Notes under the pieces: generated by a model | Databases searched by the model: none | Told to the model about the DNA's origin: nothing | Seen by the model: the letters and a program-made list of their open reading frames with translations, nothing else | Assembly (NCBI RefSeq): GCF_011193355.1 | Contig: NZ_CP049780.1 | Coordinates: 4,539,085 to 4,603,084, forward strand | Length of the DNA stretch: 64,000 nucleotides | Direction: 5' to 3' | Origin: Streptomyces sp. JB150 | GTDB taxonomy: Bacteria; Actinomycetota; Actinomycetes; Streptomycetales; Streptomycetaceae | Program-made: the position numbers and the translations under genes | Shown: piece after piece, positions 39,267-46,520 of the stretch | Position numbering within the stretch: the first letter of the stretch is position 1 | How the letters are laid out: each line of letters starts with the position of its first letter

Positions 39267-39563
39267 TCAGATCTTGCCGCGGCACAGCTCCAGCAGCGTC
39301 ATCGCGAGCGCCGTCCCCGGCTTGCCGAGGGCGTCGCGGTAGTGGCCGAGGACCTCCATCTCGCGGGAGAGGTTCACGCGCCGGCCGCCGGAGCGGATCC
39401 GGGCCTGCTGGATGACGGCCGAGACGGCCATCCGTTCCTGGATCAGGCCGATGATCCGGTCGTCCAGGGCGTCGATGCGCTCGCGGGCGTCGGTGATCAC
39501 GTCGGCGGCCTCGGGGGTGCGTGCGCCGGTCTTCTCGGTCGCCGTCGGTGCGGTCGCGGTCAT
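39267..39563 (-). CDS. Chorismate mutase, AroQ type
   Basis: 98-aa enzyme rearranging chorismate to prephenate, the branch point to phenylalanine and tyrosine. After 20 variable residues comes the all-helical AroQ domain: DARERIDALDDRIIGLIQERMAVSAVIQQARI with the active-site Arg, Lys/Arg and the RVNLSREMEVLGHYRDALG segment. Stand-alone single-domain form, cytoplasmic, no secretion signal. Start ATG 39563 with GAGGAG about ten bases before it. The leader region upstream carries a short ORF rich in aromatic codons followed by a terminator hairpin, which suggests attenuation by Phe/Tyr supply. It is divergent from guaA. Confidence 0.92.
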   Translation of the reverse strand: MTATAPTATEKTGARTPEAADVITDARERIDALDDRIIGLIQERMAVSAVIQQARIRSGGRRVNLSREMEVLGHYRDALGKPGTALAMTLLELCRGKI

Positions 39564-39644
39564 GTGGGGCTCCTCATCATGGGGCGGGTGGTCGGACGGG
39601 GGTCGGACCAGGCGGCCCCGGAGACGACAGGAACCGGGAAAACG

Positions 39645-39681
39645 CCAGGCGCCCCGGGCCTTGTCGGCCCGGGGCGCCTGG
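39645..39681 (-). terminator. Attenuator terminator upstream of chorismate mutase
   Basis: On the - strand, CCAGGCGCCCCGGGCC pairs perfectly with GGCCCGGGGCGCCTGG (16 bp, 5-base loop), followed at once by CGTTTTCCC. The T-run is on the minus side only, so it stops leftward transcripts about 80 bases before the chorismate-mutase start. Nothing but a short leader ORF lies upstream in that direction. Confidence 0.8.
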
Positions 39682-39700
39682 GAAGTCGCTTGTCAGTTGC

Positions 39701-39772
39701 TCAAGCGGCACGACCATGGCAGCCGGCGGGCCGGTTGCCATAGGTAAAGAGGAAGGTCGCGTGCGTGAGCAT
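39701..39772 (-). CDS. Putative leader peptide with FLFTY aromatic run
   Basis: 23-codon frame on the - strand, ATG 39772 to TGA 39701, containing Phe-Leu-Phe-Thr-Tyr at codons 7-11. It ends 19 bases before the attenuator hairpin. A small stem (CGCTTG/CAAGCG, 39688-39708) overlaps its stop codon, and another (GGCAaCCGG/CCGGcTGCC, 39717-39739) lies right after the aromatic codons, as expected for pause and anti-terminator structures. No ribosome site precedes the ATG; a CATACT -10 box ends seven bases before it, so the leader may be read from a leaderless message. Function is inferred, not shown. Confidence 0.55.
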   Translation of the reverse strand: MLTHATFLFTYGNRPAGCHGRAA

Positions 39773-39808
39773 GGGGCTCAGTATGCACGGACGGGGGGTG
39801 GCCCTGGC
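39773..39808 (-). promoter_or_regulatory. Candidate promoter of the leader peptide and chorismate mutase
   Basis: On the - strand: TTGCCA at about 39803-39808, a 19-base spacer, and CATACT at about 39778-39783, which would start transcription at or beside the leader ATG. The spacer is slightly long for a vegetative promoter. Confidence 0.45.
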
Positions 39809-39932
39809 AAGCGGCGTTCGTCACAGCGGGCGCGGCGGAGCCGTGATCGGAGATAGCGACGGGCCGCTTCCCATGCCCGTCTCGGTAGAATCGACAAGCA
39901 CAAGGACCAGCCCAACCGCCGGAAGGCACCCC

Positions 39933-41513
39933 GTGTCATCAGCGACTCCCGCTGCCGCCGCCCCCGACACCGTTCTGGTCGTCGACTTCGGCGCGCAGTA
40001 CGCCCAGCTCATCGCCCGCCGAGTCCGCGAGGCCCGGGTCTACAGCGAGATCGTCCCGAGCACCATGCCGGTCGAGGAGATGCTCGCCAAGAACCCGGCG
40101 GCGATCATCCTCTCCGGCGGCCCCTCGTCGGTGTACGAGGAAGGCGCCCCGCGTCTCGACCGCCAGATCTTCGAGGCCGGCGTCCCCGTCTTCGGTATGT
40201 GCTACGGCTTCCAGCTGATGGCGCAGACCCTCGGCGGCACCGTCGACAACACCGGCGCCCGCGAGTACGGCCGCACGCCCCTGCACGTCTCCCGCCCCTC
40301 CTCCACCCTCTTCGAGGGCACCCCGGAGGAGCAGGCGGTGTGGATGTCGCACGGCGACGCCTGCTCCGCCGCCCCCGACGGCTTCACCGTCACGGCCTCC
40401 ACGGACGTCGTCCCGGTCGCCGCCTTCGAGAACGACGAGAAGAAGCTCTACGGCGTCCAGTACCACCCCGAGGTCATGCACTCCACGCACGGCCAGCAGG
40501 TCCTGGAGCACTTCCTCTACCGGGGCGCCGGCCTGAAGCCGAGCTGGACGACCGGCAACGTCATCGAGGAGCAGGTCGAGGCCATCCGCGAGCTGGTCGG
40601 CGACAAGCGGGCGATCTGCGGTCTGTCCGGCGGCGTCGACTCCGCCGTGGCCGCCGCCCTCGTCCAGAAGGCCATCGGCTCCCAGCTGACCTGCGTCTAC
40701 GTCGACCACGGCCTGATGCGCAAGGGTGAGACCGAGCAGGTCGAGAAGGACTTCGTGGCCGCGACCGGTGTTCAGCTGAAGGTCGTCGACGCCGAGGAGC
40801 GGTTCCTGAAGGCGCTCGCCGGGGTCACCGACCCCGAGGAGAAGCGGAAGATCATCGGCCGCGAGTTCATCCGCGTCTTCGAGCAGGCCCAGGCCGAGAT
40901 CATCGCGGACGAGGGCCCGGCCGTGGAGTTCCTGGTCCAGGGCACCCTGTACCCGGACGTCGTCGAGTCCGGCGGCGGCACCGGCACCGCCAACATCAAG
41001 TCCCACCACAACGTCGGCGGCCTGCCCGAGGACCTCGAGTTCAAGCTGATCGAGCCGCTGCGCAAGCTGTTCAAGGACGAGGTCCGGATGGTCGGCCAGG
41101 AGCTGGGCCTGCCGGAGGAGATCGTCCAGCGCCAGCCGTTCCCCGGTCCCGGCCTCGGCATCCGGATCGTCGGCGAGGTCACCAAGGAGCGCCTGGACCT
41201 GCTGCGCGAGGCCGACGCCATCGCCCGCGAGGAGCTGACCGCGGCCGGCCTCGACCGCGACATCTGGCAGTGCCCGGTGGTCCTGCTCGCGGACGTCCGC
41301 TCCGTCGGCGTCCAGGGCGACGGCCGCACCTACGGCCACCCGATCGTCCTGCGCCCGGTGTCCTCCGAGGACGCCATGACAGCCGACTGGTCGCGCCTGC
41401 CGTACGACGTCCTCGCCCGGATCTCCACCCGCATCACCAACGAGGTCCGCGACGTCAACCGGGTCGTGCTGGACGTGACGTCCAAGCCGCCGGGGACGAT
41501 CGAGTGGGAGTGA
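39933..41513 (+). CDS. guaA: GMP synthase (glutamine-hydrolysing)
   Basis: 526-aa enzyme converting XMP to GMP with ATP and glutamine. N-terminal class I amidotransferase domain ([32 protein letters not shown] with the nucleophile Cys; QYHPEVMHS with His/Glu), then the ATP-pyrophosphatase P-loop [14 protein letters not shown] at about residue 230 and the C-terminal dimerisation domain ending in [16 protein letters not shown] 39933 with GGAAGG upstream is the start; an earlier frame from 39765 is not part of the family. It completes the guanine pathway begun by guaB 25 kb upstream. Confidence 0.97.
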   Translation: MSSATPAAAAPDTVLVVDFGAQYAQLIARRVREARVYSEIVPSTMPVEEMLAKNPAAIILSGGPSSVYEEGAPRLDRQIFEAGVPVFGMCYGFQLMAQTLGGTVDNTGAREYGRTPLHVSRPSSTLFEGTPEEQAVWMSHGDACSAAPDGFTVTASTDVVPVAAFENDEKKLYGVQYHPEVMHSTHGQQVLEHFLYRGAGLKPSWTTGNVIEEQVEAIRELVGDKRAICGLSGGVDSAVAAALVQKAIGSQLTCVYVDHGLMRKGETEQVEKDFVAATGVQLKVVDAEERFLKALAGVTDPEEKRKIIGREFIRVFEQAQAEIIADEGPAVEFLVQGTLYPDVVESGGGTGTANIKSHHNVGGLPEDLEFKLIEPLRKLFKDEVRMVGQELGLPEEIVQRQPFPGPGLGIRIVGEVTKERLDLLREADAIAREELTAAGLDRDIWQCPVVLLADVRSVGVQGDGRTYGHPIVLRPVSSEDAMTADWSRLPYDVLARISTRITNEVRDVNRVVLDVTSKPPGTIEWE

Positions 41514-41533
41514 CCCGCACCCGCGGGTGACCC

Positions 41534-42007
41534 CTACGTGCGCTTGATCGTGCGCAGGGGCGCGCCGGGCTTCCAGACCTGGAGGACGAGGTACGTGTCG
41601 TCCTGTACGTAGGTCCGCGTGACCTCCGTCAGCTCGGTGCGGAAGAGGTGGAACGGCTCCGGCGGTTCCACCTCTTTCGTGTACCCGGCCTTCACCCGCG
41701 GATCGGTCACCTCGATCGCCCGCCCGCTGATCCGGACGTCCCCGCCGCCCATCCCGGTGCCCTCCCCGGGGTTCGCCTGCAACGCGAACCGCGGGTCGCG
41801 GCGCAGGTCGAGCGCCTTCAGCGAGTTGGGCATCATGCCGAGCCACAGCTCGCCGTTCAGGAAACGCACCTCCAGACCGGTCGTCCGGGGCGAGCCGTCC
41901 TTGCGCAGCGTCGCGAGGACGTGGTGGGTGAACGCGCCGAAACGCTCCTCGACGGTCTTCGCGAGATCGGGTTCGGCGCTGACGAAGGTTTCCCAGTTTG
42001 CTCCCAT
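41534..42007 (-). CDS. Pyridoxamine 5'-phosphate oxidase-family protein (split-barrel flavin fold)
   Basis: 157 aa. The flavin-binding split barrel is recognisable: FTHHVLATLRKDGSPRTTGLEVRFLNGELWLGMMPNSLKALDLRRDPRFALQ, then ISGRAIEV, and a C-terminal strand TYLVLQVWKPG. Such small actinobacterial proteins usually bind F420 or FMN and act as reductases or flavin carriers; the substrate cannot be told here. Start ATG 42007 (MGANWETF), longer frame rejected. It is convergent with guaA, the stops 20 bases apart. Confidence 0.82.
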   Translation of the reverse strand: MGANWETFVSAEPDLAKTVEERFGAFTHHVLATLRKDGSPRTTGLEVRFLNGELWLGMMPNSLKALDLRRDPRFALQANPGEGTGMGGGDVRISGRAIEVTDPRVKAGYTKEVEPPEPFHLFRTELTEVTRTYVQDDTYLVLQVWKPGAPLRTIKRT

Positions 42008-42123
42008 GCGACGAGTGTGGCGCCGAAACCCGACAACCTCTGTCGCCTTTGGCCGAGGTCTGTTCTGTTCGGCTGACCGCCGGTACCTTCCCGCCCGTAC
42101 CGCACCCCAGCGCCGGAGGAGCA

Positions 42124-42918
42124 ATGCCCGGGCCCACCCCACCCCCACCCCTGCCCACCGACCGGCTCCGGTTCGCCATGCCGCCGATGCACGAGTCGGT
42201 CGACGACGAGCGCCGGCACCGCAAGGAACGGCTGGCCGGCGCCCTGCGGATCTTCGGACGGCTCGGCTTCGAGGACGGCGTCTCCGGGCACATCACCGCA
42301 CGCGATCCGGAGTACAGCGACTGCTTCTGGGTCAACCCCTTCGGCCTGCCGTTCCGGCACGTCACCGTCAGCGACCTGGTGCTGGCCAACGCCGACGGAC
42401 AGGTGATCGAGGGCCGCTACCACGTCAACCAGGCCGCCTTCACCGTCCACGCCCAGGTGCACGCCGCCCGCCCGGACGTCGTCGCGGTCGCCCACTGTCA
42501 CACCGTGCACGGCCGCGCCGTGGCCGCCCTCGGCGATCTCATCGAGCCCATCACCCAGGAGAGCTGCGCCTTCTACGAGGACGTGGCTCTGTACGACGCC
42601 TACACCGGCGTCTCCGTCGACGCCGAGGAGGGCCGCCGGATCGCCGCCACGCTCGGCTCCCGCAAGGCGCTGGTCCTGCGCAACCACGGACTGCTCACCG
42701 TCGGCGACTCCGTCGACGCGGCCGCCTGGTGGTTCCTGTCGATGGAGCGGTCCTGCCAGGTCCAGCTCACCGCGCACGCGGCGGGCCGGCCGGTGCGGAT
42801 CGACCACAAGGCGGCGGTGGCGACCCGCGAGCAGCTGGGCGGCGACCTGGTGGCCTGGATCAACTACCAGCCGCTGTGGCAGGACATCACCCACAGCGAA
42901 CCCGACCTGCTGCGCTGA
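42124..42918 (+). CDS. Class II aldolase/adducin-family protein
   Basis: 264-aa likely zinc-dependent aldolase or epimerase of the fuculose-1-phosphate aldolase fold. Residues: GFEDGVSGHITARD (phosphate loop), the metal-binding HCHTVHG, LRNHGLLTVG with a further His, and a C-terminal helical part. The family acts on sugar phosphates or on keto-acid substrates; the partner pathway is not visible. ATG 42124 with GGAGGAG four bases upstream. It reads away from the flavin-fold gene across a 116-base gap. Confidence 0.87.
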   Translation: MPGPTPPPPLPTDRLRFAMPPMHESVDDERRHRKERLAGALRIFGRLGFEDGVSGHITARDPEYSDCFWVNPFGLPFRHVTVSDLVLANADGQVIEGRYHVNQAAFTVHAQVHAARPDVVAVAHCHTVHGRAVAALGDLIEPITQESCAFYEDVALYDAYTGVSVDAEEGRRIAATLGSRKALVLRNHGLLTVGDSVDAAAWWFLSMERSCQVQLTAHAAGRPVRIDHKAAVATREQLGGDLVAWINYQPLWQDITHSEPDLLR

Positions 42919-42923
42919 CCGGT

Positions 42924-42943
42924 CCGGCACCGGGACGTGCCGG
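42924..42943. terminator. Small hairpin between convergent genes
   Basis: CCGGCAC, 6-base loop, GTGCCGG, between the class II aldolase and the DUF4429 gene. Short stem and no T-run, so only moderately convincing. Confidence 0.45.
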
Positions 42944-42968
42944 GCGACACTGCCCGAGCGCCCCCCGC

Positions 42969-43961
42969 TCACAAGCCGCGCAGCACCGCCGCCTTGACCC
43001 GCGTGAACTCCTCGTCCGTAAGCACCCCGTCCCGGTGCAGCTCGCCCAGCTCCCGCAGCCTGCGCAGCAGCACGTCGTGATGGTCGTCGCGCGGCGGGGC
43101 GGACGACGCTCCCGGTGGTGGTGGGAGGGCCGGTGACGGTGACGGTGACGGTGGGGACGCCTGTGATGGTGCCGGTGAGGGTGTCTGCGGTAGTGCCTGC
43201 GGTGCGGCGAGTCGTTGCCGTGGCCCGGTGTCGGCGGGTGCGCCGCCCGTGCGGGCCGACGGGTGCGGCAAGCGGGCCGTGACGGCCGCGGCGACCAGCG
43301 CGGTGAGCAGATCGCGGCGCGTACTGCCCCACAGGTCGAGGGCGTACGGGTCCTTCTCCGGCGGGAGTCTCGCGTGTGCCGTCTCCCGGGTCACGAACCG
43401 CAGAAAGCCGTCCTCCGCCCCCGAGTTCGGCAGCCATTCGACCCGCTCCAGGTCGCCGATGTCGATGATCCGCGGCCCCGTCGCCCGCTTCACCCGGTCG
43501 GACGTCTCGCTCCAGTCGATCCTGATCCGCGTCCCGTCGAAGGACACCGTGCCGTCCGAGGACCGCACCGACACCGGCACCGGCGGCCCCGGAAGCAGGT
43601 AGGCCGTGGCCGGCCCCTTGGGAATCCCGTCCAGCAGCAGGGCGCGCCGGATCTCCTCCGCCAGGTACTCCGCGACCCCCGACCGGTCCGCATCGACCGC
43701 CAGCCGGTAGGGGTCGGCCGCGTCCGGCAGCCGGCCCGAGGTCGCCTGGAGCAGCGGGTCCGCCCCTTCCCGCAGCCGCAACCGCAGCCGGCCGCGCTTG
43801 CGGTCGGGCTCGTGCACCACCGAGGAGACCGCCTCCAGCGGCACCGTGATCTCCCCGTACGTCTGCCGGAACAGCGGCACCGACCGGTGAAGTCCCGGCG
43901 TGATCCGCACCGTTGTGCCGTCGAAGACCCAGGTGCCGTCGCGCTGGCTGATCTCGGCCAT
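42969..43961 (-). CDS. DUF4429-type protein with C-terminal SHOCT domain
   Basis: 330 aa. Two related halves: residues 1-110 (GTWVFDGTTVRITPG... IPKGPATAYLLPGPP) and 130-235 (DGTVSFDGTRIRIDWSE... LERVEWLPNSG), which look like the duplicated DUF4429 domain. A Pro/Ser/Ala-rich linker follows and the last 35 residues are a SHOCT module (LLRRLRELGELHRDGVLTDEEFTRVKAAVLRGL), a short oligomerisation motif. No signal peptide or membrane segment. Function unknown; such proteins are common in Streptomyces. Start ATG 43961; divergent from the membrane protein at 44137. Confidence 0.85.
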   Translation of the reverse strand: MAEISQRDGTWVFDGTTVRITPGLHRSVPLFRQTYGEITVPLEAVSSVVHEPDRKRGRLRLRLREGADPLLQATSGRLPDAADPYRLAVDADRSGVAEYLAEEIRRALLLDGIPKGPATAYLLPGPPVPVSVRSSDGTVSFDGTRIRIDWSETSDRVKRATGPRIIDIGDLERVEWLPNSGAEDGFLRFVTRETAHARLPPEKDPYALDLWGSTRRDLLTALVAAAVTARLPHPSARTGGAPADTGPRQRLAAPQALPQTPSPAPSQASPPSPSPSPALPPPPGASSAPPRDDHHDVLLRRLRELGELHRDGVLTDEEFTRVKAAVLRGL

Positions 43962-44136
43962 ACCGAAATTCTCGCAGCCGGGTCAACACGACGGTCACGA
44001 TTTCACCCGCGCTGACCAGAACAACCGGACGTAAACGGCGTGGCGTAGGGCACAATTCGCTGTCGTCGCAGGGGAGTTGTACGGCGGCGCCGGACGGGCG
44101 TCGCAGGGTGCTGGCCGGGAAGGGCGGGCGTCGGGC

Positions 44137-45441
44137 GTGGCGGTGCAGGAGGCGAGACAGGGCGGTGCGGAGCCCGGAGCGTACGGAGGCGTCCACGGGG
44201 GCCTCCACGGCGGTGGCTGCGACGGCGGGGAGTGCCCGCACGGGGCGCGCGAGGGACACCGGCGGGCCGTCGCCGCGTTCCTGCGGAAACGCGACGAGTT
44301 CGCGGCCGGGCAGGGGCTGCCGGCGGCGGTCGCGCACTCCCCTTCGGCCTCCCGCCAGTGGGTGTCCGACGAACTTACCCAGTCCGCGCAGCTCGTCGCC
44401 GAACGCGGCCGCGCCGAGGGTCAGGCCTGGCTGGCCCGGCTGTGGCGGCGGACGGCGTTCACGGTGTGGGCGCTCGTCGTGCTGTTGCTGCTGGTGCAGG
44501 CGCTCACCGCGATCGGCACCGGCTGGACGGCCGCCCGTACCGCAGGCTTGCTCGCCGCGCTCGTGGTGGCCGGGGCGCTGACGGCGGCGTCCTTCTTCCA
44601 CCGGGCCCGCGGCGGGGCACTGGCGCCGGTAATCGGCGAGGACAACCGGCTGTCCACCTCCCGTGCCGTGGCCGCGGCGTGGGTGCTCTTCGTCGCGTAC
44701 ACGGTGCTGGTCCTGGCCGGGCAGCTGGCGGCCGCCTCGGATCACGACGAGCGCGACGTGCTGATCGCCGGGCTCGAACTCGCCCGCGGCGCGGGTGCGG
44801 TCACCGTGCTCGCCGTGGTGTGCGGGATCGCGGTGCTGGTGCGGCGGGTGGTCGGGCTGCGGGTGCTCGGCCAACGGCTGCAGAAGGTCCGCGCGGACCG
44901 GCCCCGGGCGGCCGATCTGCTCACCGACGACTCGGGGCGGGGCAGCTTCGCCGATCTCCAGTACGTCGTGATCAGTGCCGTCGCCCTCGTCTTCGGCGTG
45001 GTCAGGCTGGCCCGCCGCCCGGACCAACTGCCCGACCTGCCCTGGGGACTCGCGGCGGTCGTGCTGATCTCGGCCGCGACCTACCTCGCTGGCAAGTACT
45101 CCGAAGGTGGCCGTCCCGTGATCCTCTCCGTCGTACGGGCCAGGGAGGCCGGTGACCTCGACGCGCCCATCCGCACCGGGGAGGACATCGAGATCCGGGG
45201 CGCCGGTTTCGTCCCGCCGGGCGCGCAGGGCGCCGACCGGCTGTCGCGGATGGCCGTACGGATCGGGGCCGTCCATGTCCATGTCCCGCTCGTGCCCGTG
45301 GCGGGCGGCTTCAGCAACCCCACCGACGCCCTGCTCACCGTCCCCGTGCCCGCCGATGTCGAGCCGGGCCGGGTGACCGTGCAGGTCGTGACGGCGGCGG
45401 GCGTGGAGACGAACCCGTACGTGATCGAGGTGACGGAGTAG
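44137..45441 (+). CDS. Polytopic membrane protein with C-terminal IPT/TIG-like domain
   Basis: 434 aa from GTG 44137 (a TTG at 44077 would add 20 residues). A Gly/Ala/His-rich N-terminus with HGG repeats and one GECPHG Cys is followed by a soluble helical part (VAAFLRKRDEFAAGQGLP), about six membrane helices between residues 110 and 330, and a C-terminal domain (ILSVVRAREAGD... IEIRGAGFVPPG... VTVQVVTAAGVETNPYVIEVTE) with an IPT/TIG-like IxGxGF pattern. I recognise no enzyme motif. The frame stays codon-like for 68 further codons past the TAG, to 45646, an oddity noted separately. Confidence 0.75.
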   Translation: MAVQEARQGGAEPGAYGGVHGGLHGGGCDGGECPHGAREGHRRAVAAFLRKRDEFAAGQGLPAAVAHSPSASRQWVSDELTQSAQLVAERGRAEGQAWLARLWRRTAFTVWALVVLLLLVQALTAIGTGWTAARTAGLLAALVVAGALTAASFFHRARGGALAPVIGEDNRLSTSRAVAAAWVLFVAYTVLVLAGQLAAASDHDERDVLIAGLELARGAGAVTVLAVVCGIAVLVRRVVGLRVLGQRLQKVRADRPRAADLLTDDSGRGSFADLQYVVISAVALVFGVVRLARRPDQLPDLPWGLAAVVLISAATYLAGKYSEGGRPVILSVVRAREAGDLDAPIRTGEDIEIRGAGFVPPGAQGADRLSRMAVRIGAVHVHVPLVPVAGGFSNPTDALLTVPVPADVEPGRVTVQVVTAAGVETNPYVIEVTE

Positions 45442-45759
45442 CCGGAGGCGACGCAGCCGGTCGCGGCCGAGCCGCCCGAGCTGCCCCACGCGTCCTGGCC
45501 CGCCGATCCGTCCGAGCCCGCCGATCCGTCCGAGACGGCCAAGCCCTGTGGGCCGGCCGGGCCGGACAGCGGTTGCGAGCCGTCCGTGGCGGGGCGGCAG
45601 TGGGTGCGGAAAACGGCCCGGACGGCCCGCGCGCGGACCGCGCCGTAGCGCGGCGGCGATCGCCGGAAAGCGGCTGGAACATGAGTGAGCGGGTCCTCTC
45701 GTGCGTACGTATCGTCTGATGAGGGGTCACGGCAGGCGGGCGAGAGGCGGCGGGCAGCG
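45442..45759. other. Gap after the IPT membrane protein; contains an open extension and an 18-bp duplicate
   Basis: From the TAG at 45439 the same frame runs on for 68 sense codons to TAG 45646, nearly all with G/C at the third base. It contains two tandem copies of CCCGCCGATCCGTCCGAG (about 45499-45534, reading PADPSE twice). After 45650 nothing stands out except GAGAGGCGG before the next ATG. Confidence 0.45.
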
Positions 45760-46311
45760 ATGACTCACGGTATGCGTCCGGACACTCCCACCGAGCCCGC
45801 GGTCGGCGCTGGTGACCGGCGGGACACCGCCAGCCGCTACGCCCTCCTCCCCCTGCGCCTCTTCCTCGGCATCACGTTCGTCTACGCCGGCCTCGACAAG
45901 CTCACCGACAGCGCGTTCCTTCAGGACGGCGGCTCCGGATCGGTCGGCGACATGATGCGCGCCGTGCGCGACTCCTCCGCCGTCCCGGCCCTTGTCGACC
46001 TGGCCCTCGAGAACCCCGTCGGCTTCGGCTCGGCCATCGCCATCGGTGAACTGGCCGTCGGCATCGGCACCTTGCTCGGCCTCTTCGCCCGCCTCGCCGC
46101 CCTCGGCGGCGCGCTGATCTCCCTCAGCCTGTGGCTGACCGTGAGCTGGGCCTCCGACCCCTACTACTACGGCAACGACCTCGTCTACCTGATGGCCTGG
46201 CTGCCCCTGGTCCTCGCCGGCGCGCCCTACCTCTCCGTGGACGCGGCCCTGCGCACACGACGCCGGCACCGAGGCACACGGCGTCAGGCCCGGGACGCCG
46301 CCCAGATCTAG
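45760..46311 (+). CDS. DoxX-family membrane protein
   Basis: 183 aa with four membrane helices: ALLPLRLFLGITFVYAGLDKL (the DoxX opening), FGSAIAIGELAVGIGTLLGLFARLAALGGALISLSLWLTV, and LVYLMAWLPLVLAGAPYLSVDAAL, ending in a basic tail. DoxX/DoxD-type proteins occur in thiosulfate:quinone oxidoreductases and in oxidative-stress complexes with SseA in Mycobacterium; no such partner is adjacent. ATG 45760 after GAGAGGCGG. Its stop overlaps by four bases the end of the convergent small gene at 46308. Confidence 0.85.
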   Translation: MTHGMRPDTPTEPAVGAGDRRDTASRYALLPLRLFLGITFVYAGLDKLTDSAFLQDGGSGSVGDMMRAVRDSSAVPALVDLALENPVGFGSAIAIGELAVGIGTLLGLFARLAALGGALISLSLWLTVSWASDPYYYGNDLVYLMAWLPLVLAGAPYLSVDAALRTRRRHRGTRRQARDAAQI

Positions 46312-46520
46312 CCCGGCTGACGCCGGGACTGTCTCCGGCGGACGGCCCGGCTCACGAAGCCCACCGCACCGGCCAGGATCAGGCCGCCCGCCGCGAGGGG
46401 GAGCATCACGAACCACGGTGTCTCCCACGCGCCGCTCGCGTCCCCGGCGTACACGACACCCCCGAGGGCGAGGAAGCATCCCGCGACGAGCCTGCCCGGC
46501 TGGAACTCATGACGCAGCAC
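46308..46520 (-). CDS. Small two-helix membrane protein
   Basis: 70 aa, GTG start 46520 with GGAGG in AGGTGGAGGTCAGCC upstream. Two hydrophobic segments: LVAGCFLALGGVVYAG and FVMLPLAAGGLILAGAVGFVSRAVRRRQ, basic end. Its first 14 bases overlap the end of the PspC/LiaF-like gene, so they are translationally coupled and the protein may belong to that envelope-stress system. No known family recognised. Confidence 0.75.
   Translation of the reverse strand: MLRHEFQPGRLVAGCFLALGGVVYAGDASGAWETPWFVMLPLAAGGLILAGAVGFVSRAVRRRQSRRQPG

Noticed and set aside
41857..45489. 1210-codon minus-strand frame
   Set aside because: Crosses five genes on both strands and has no family resemblance except where it overlaps the true flavin-fold gene in another frame.
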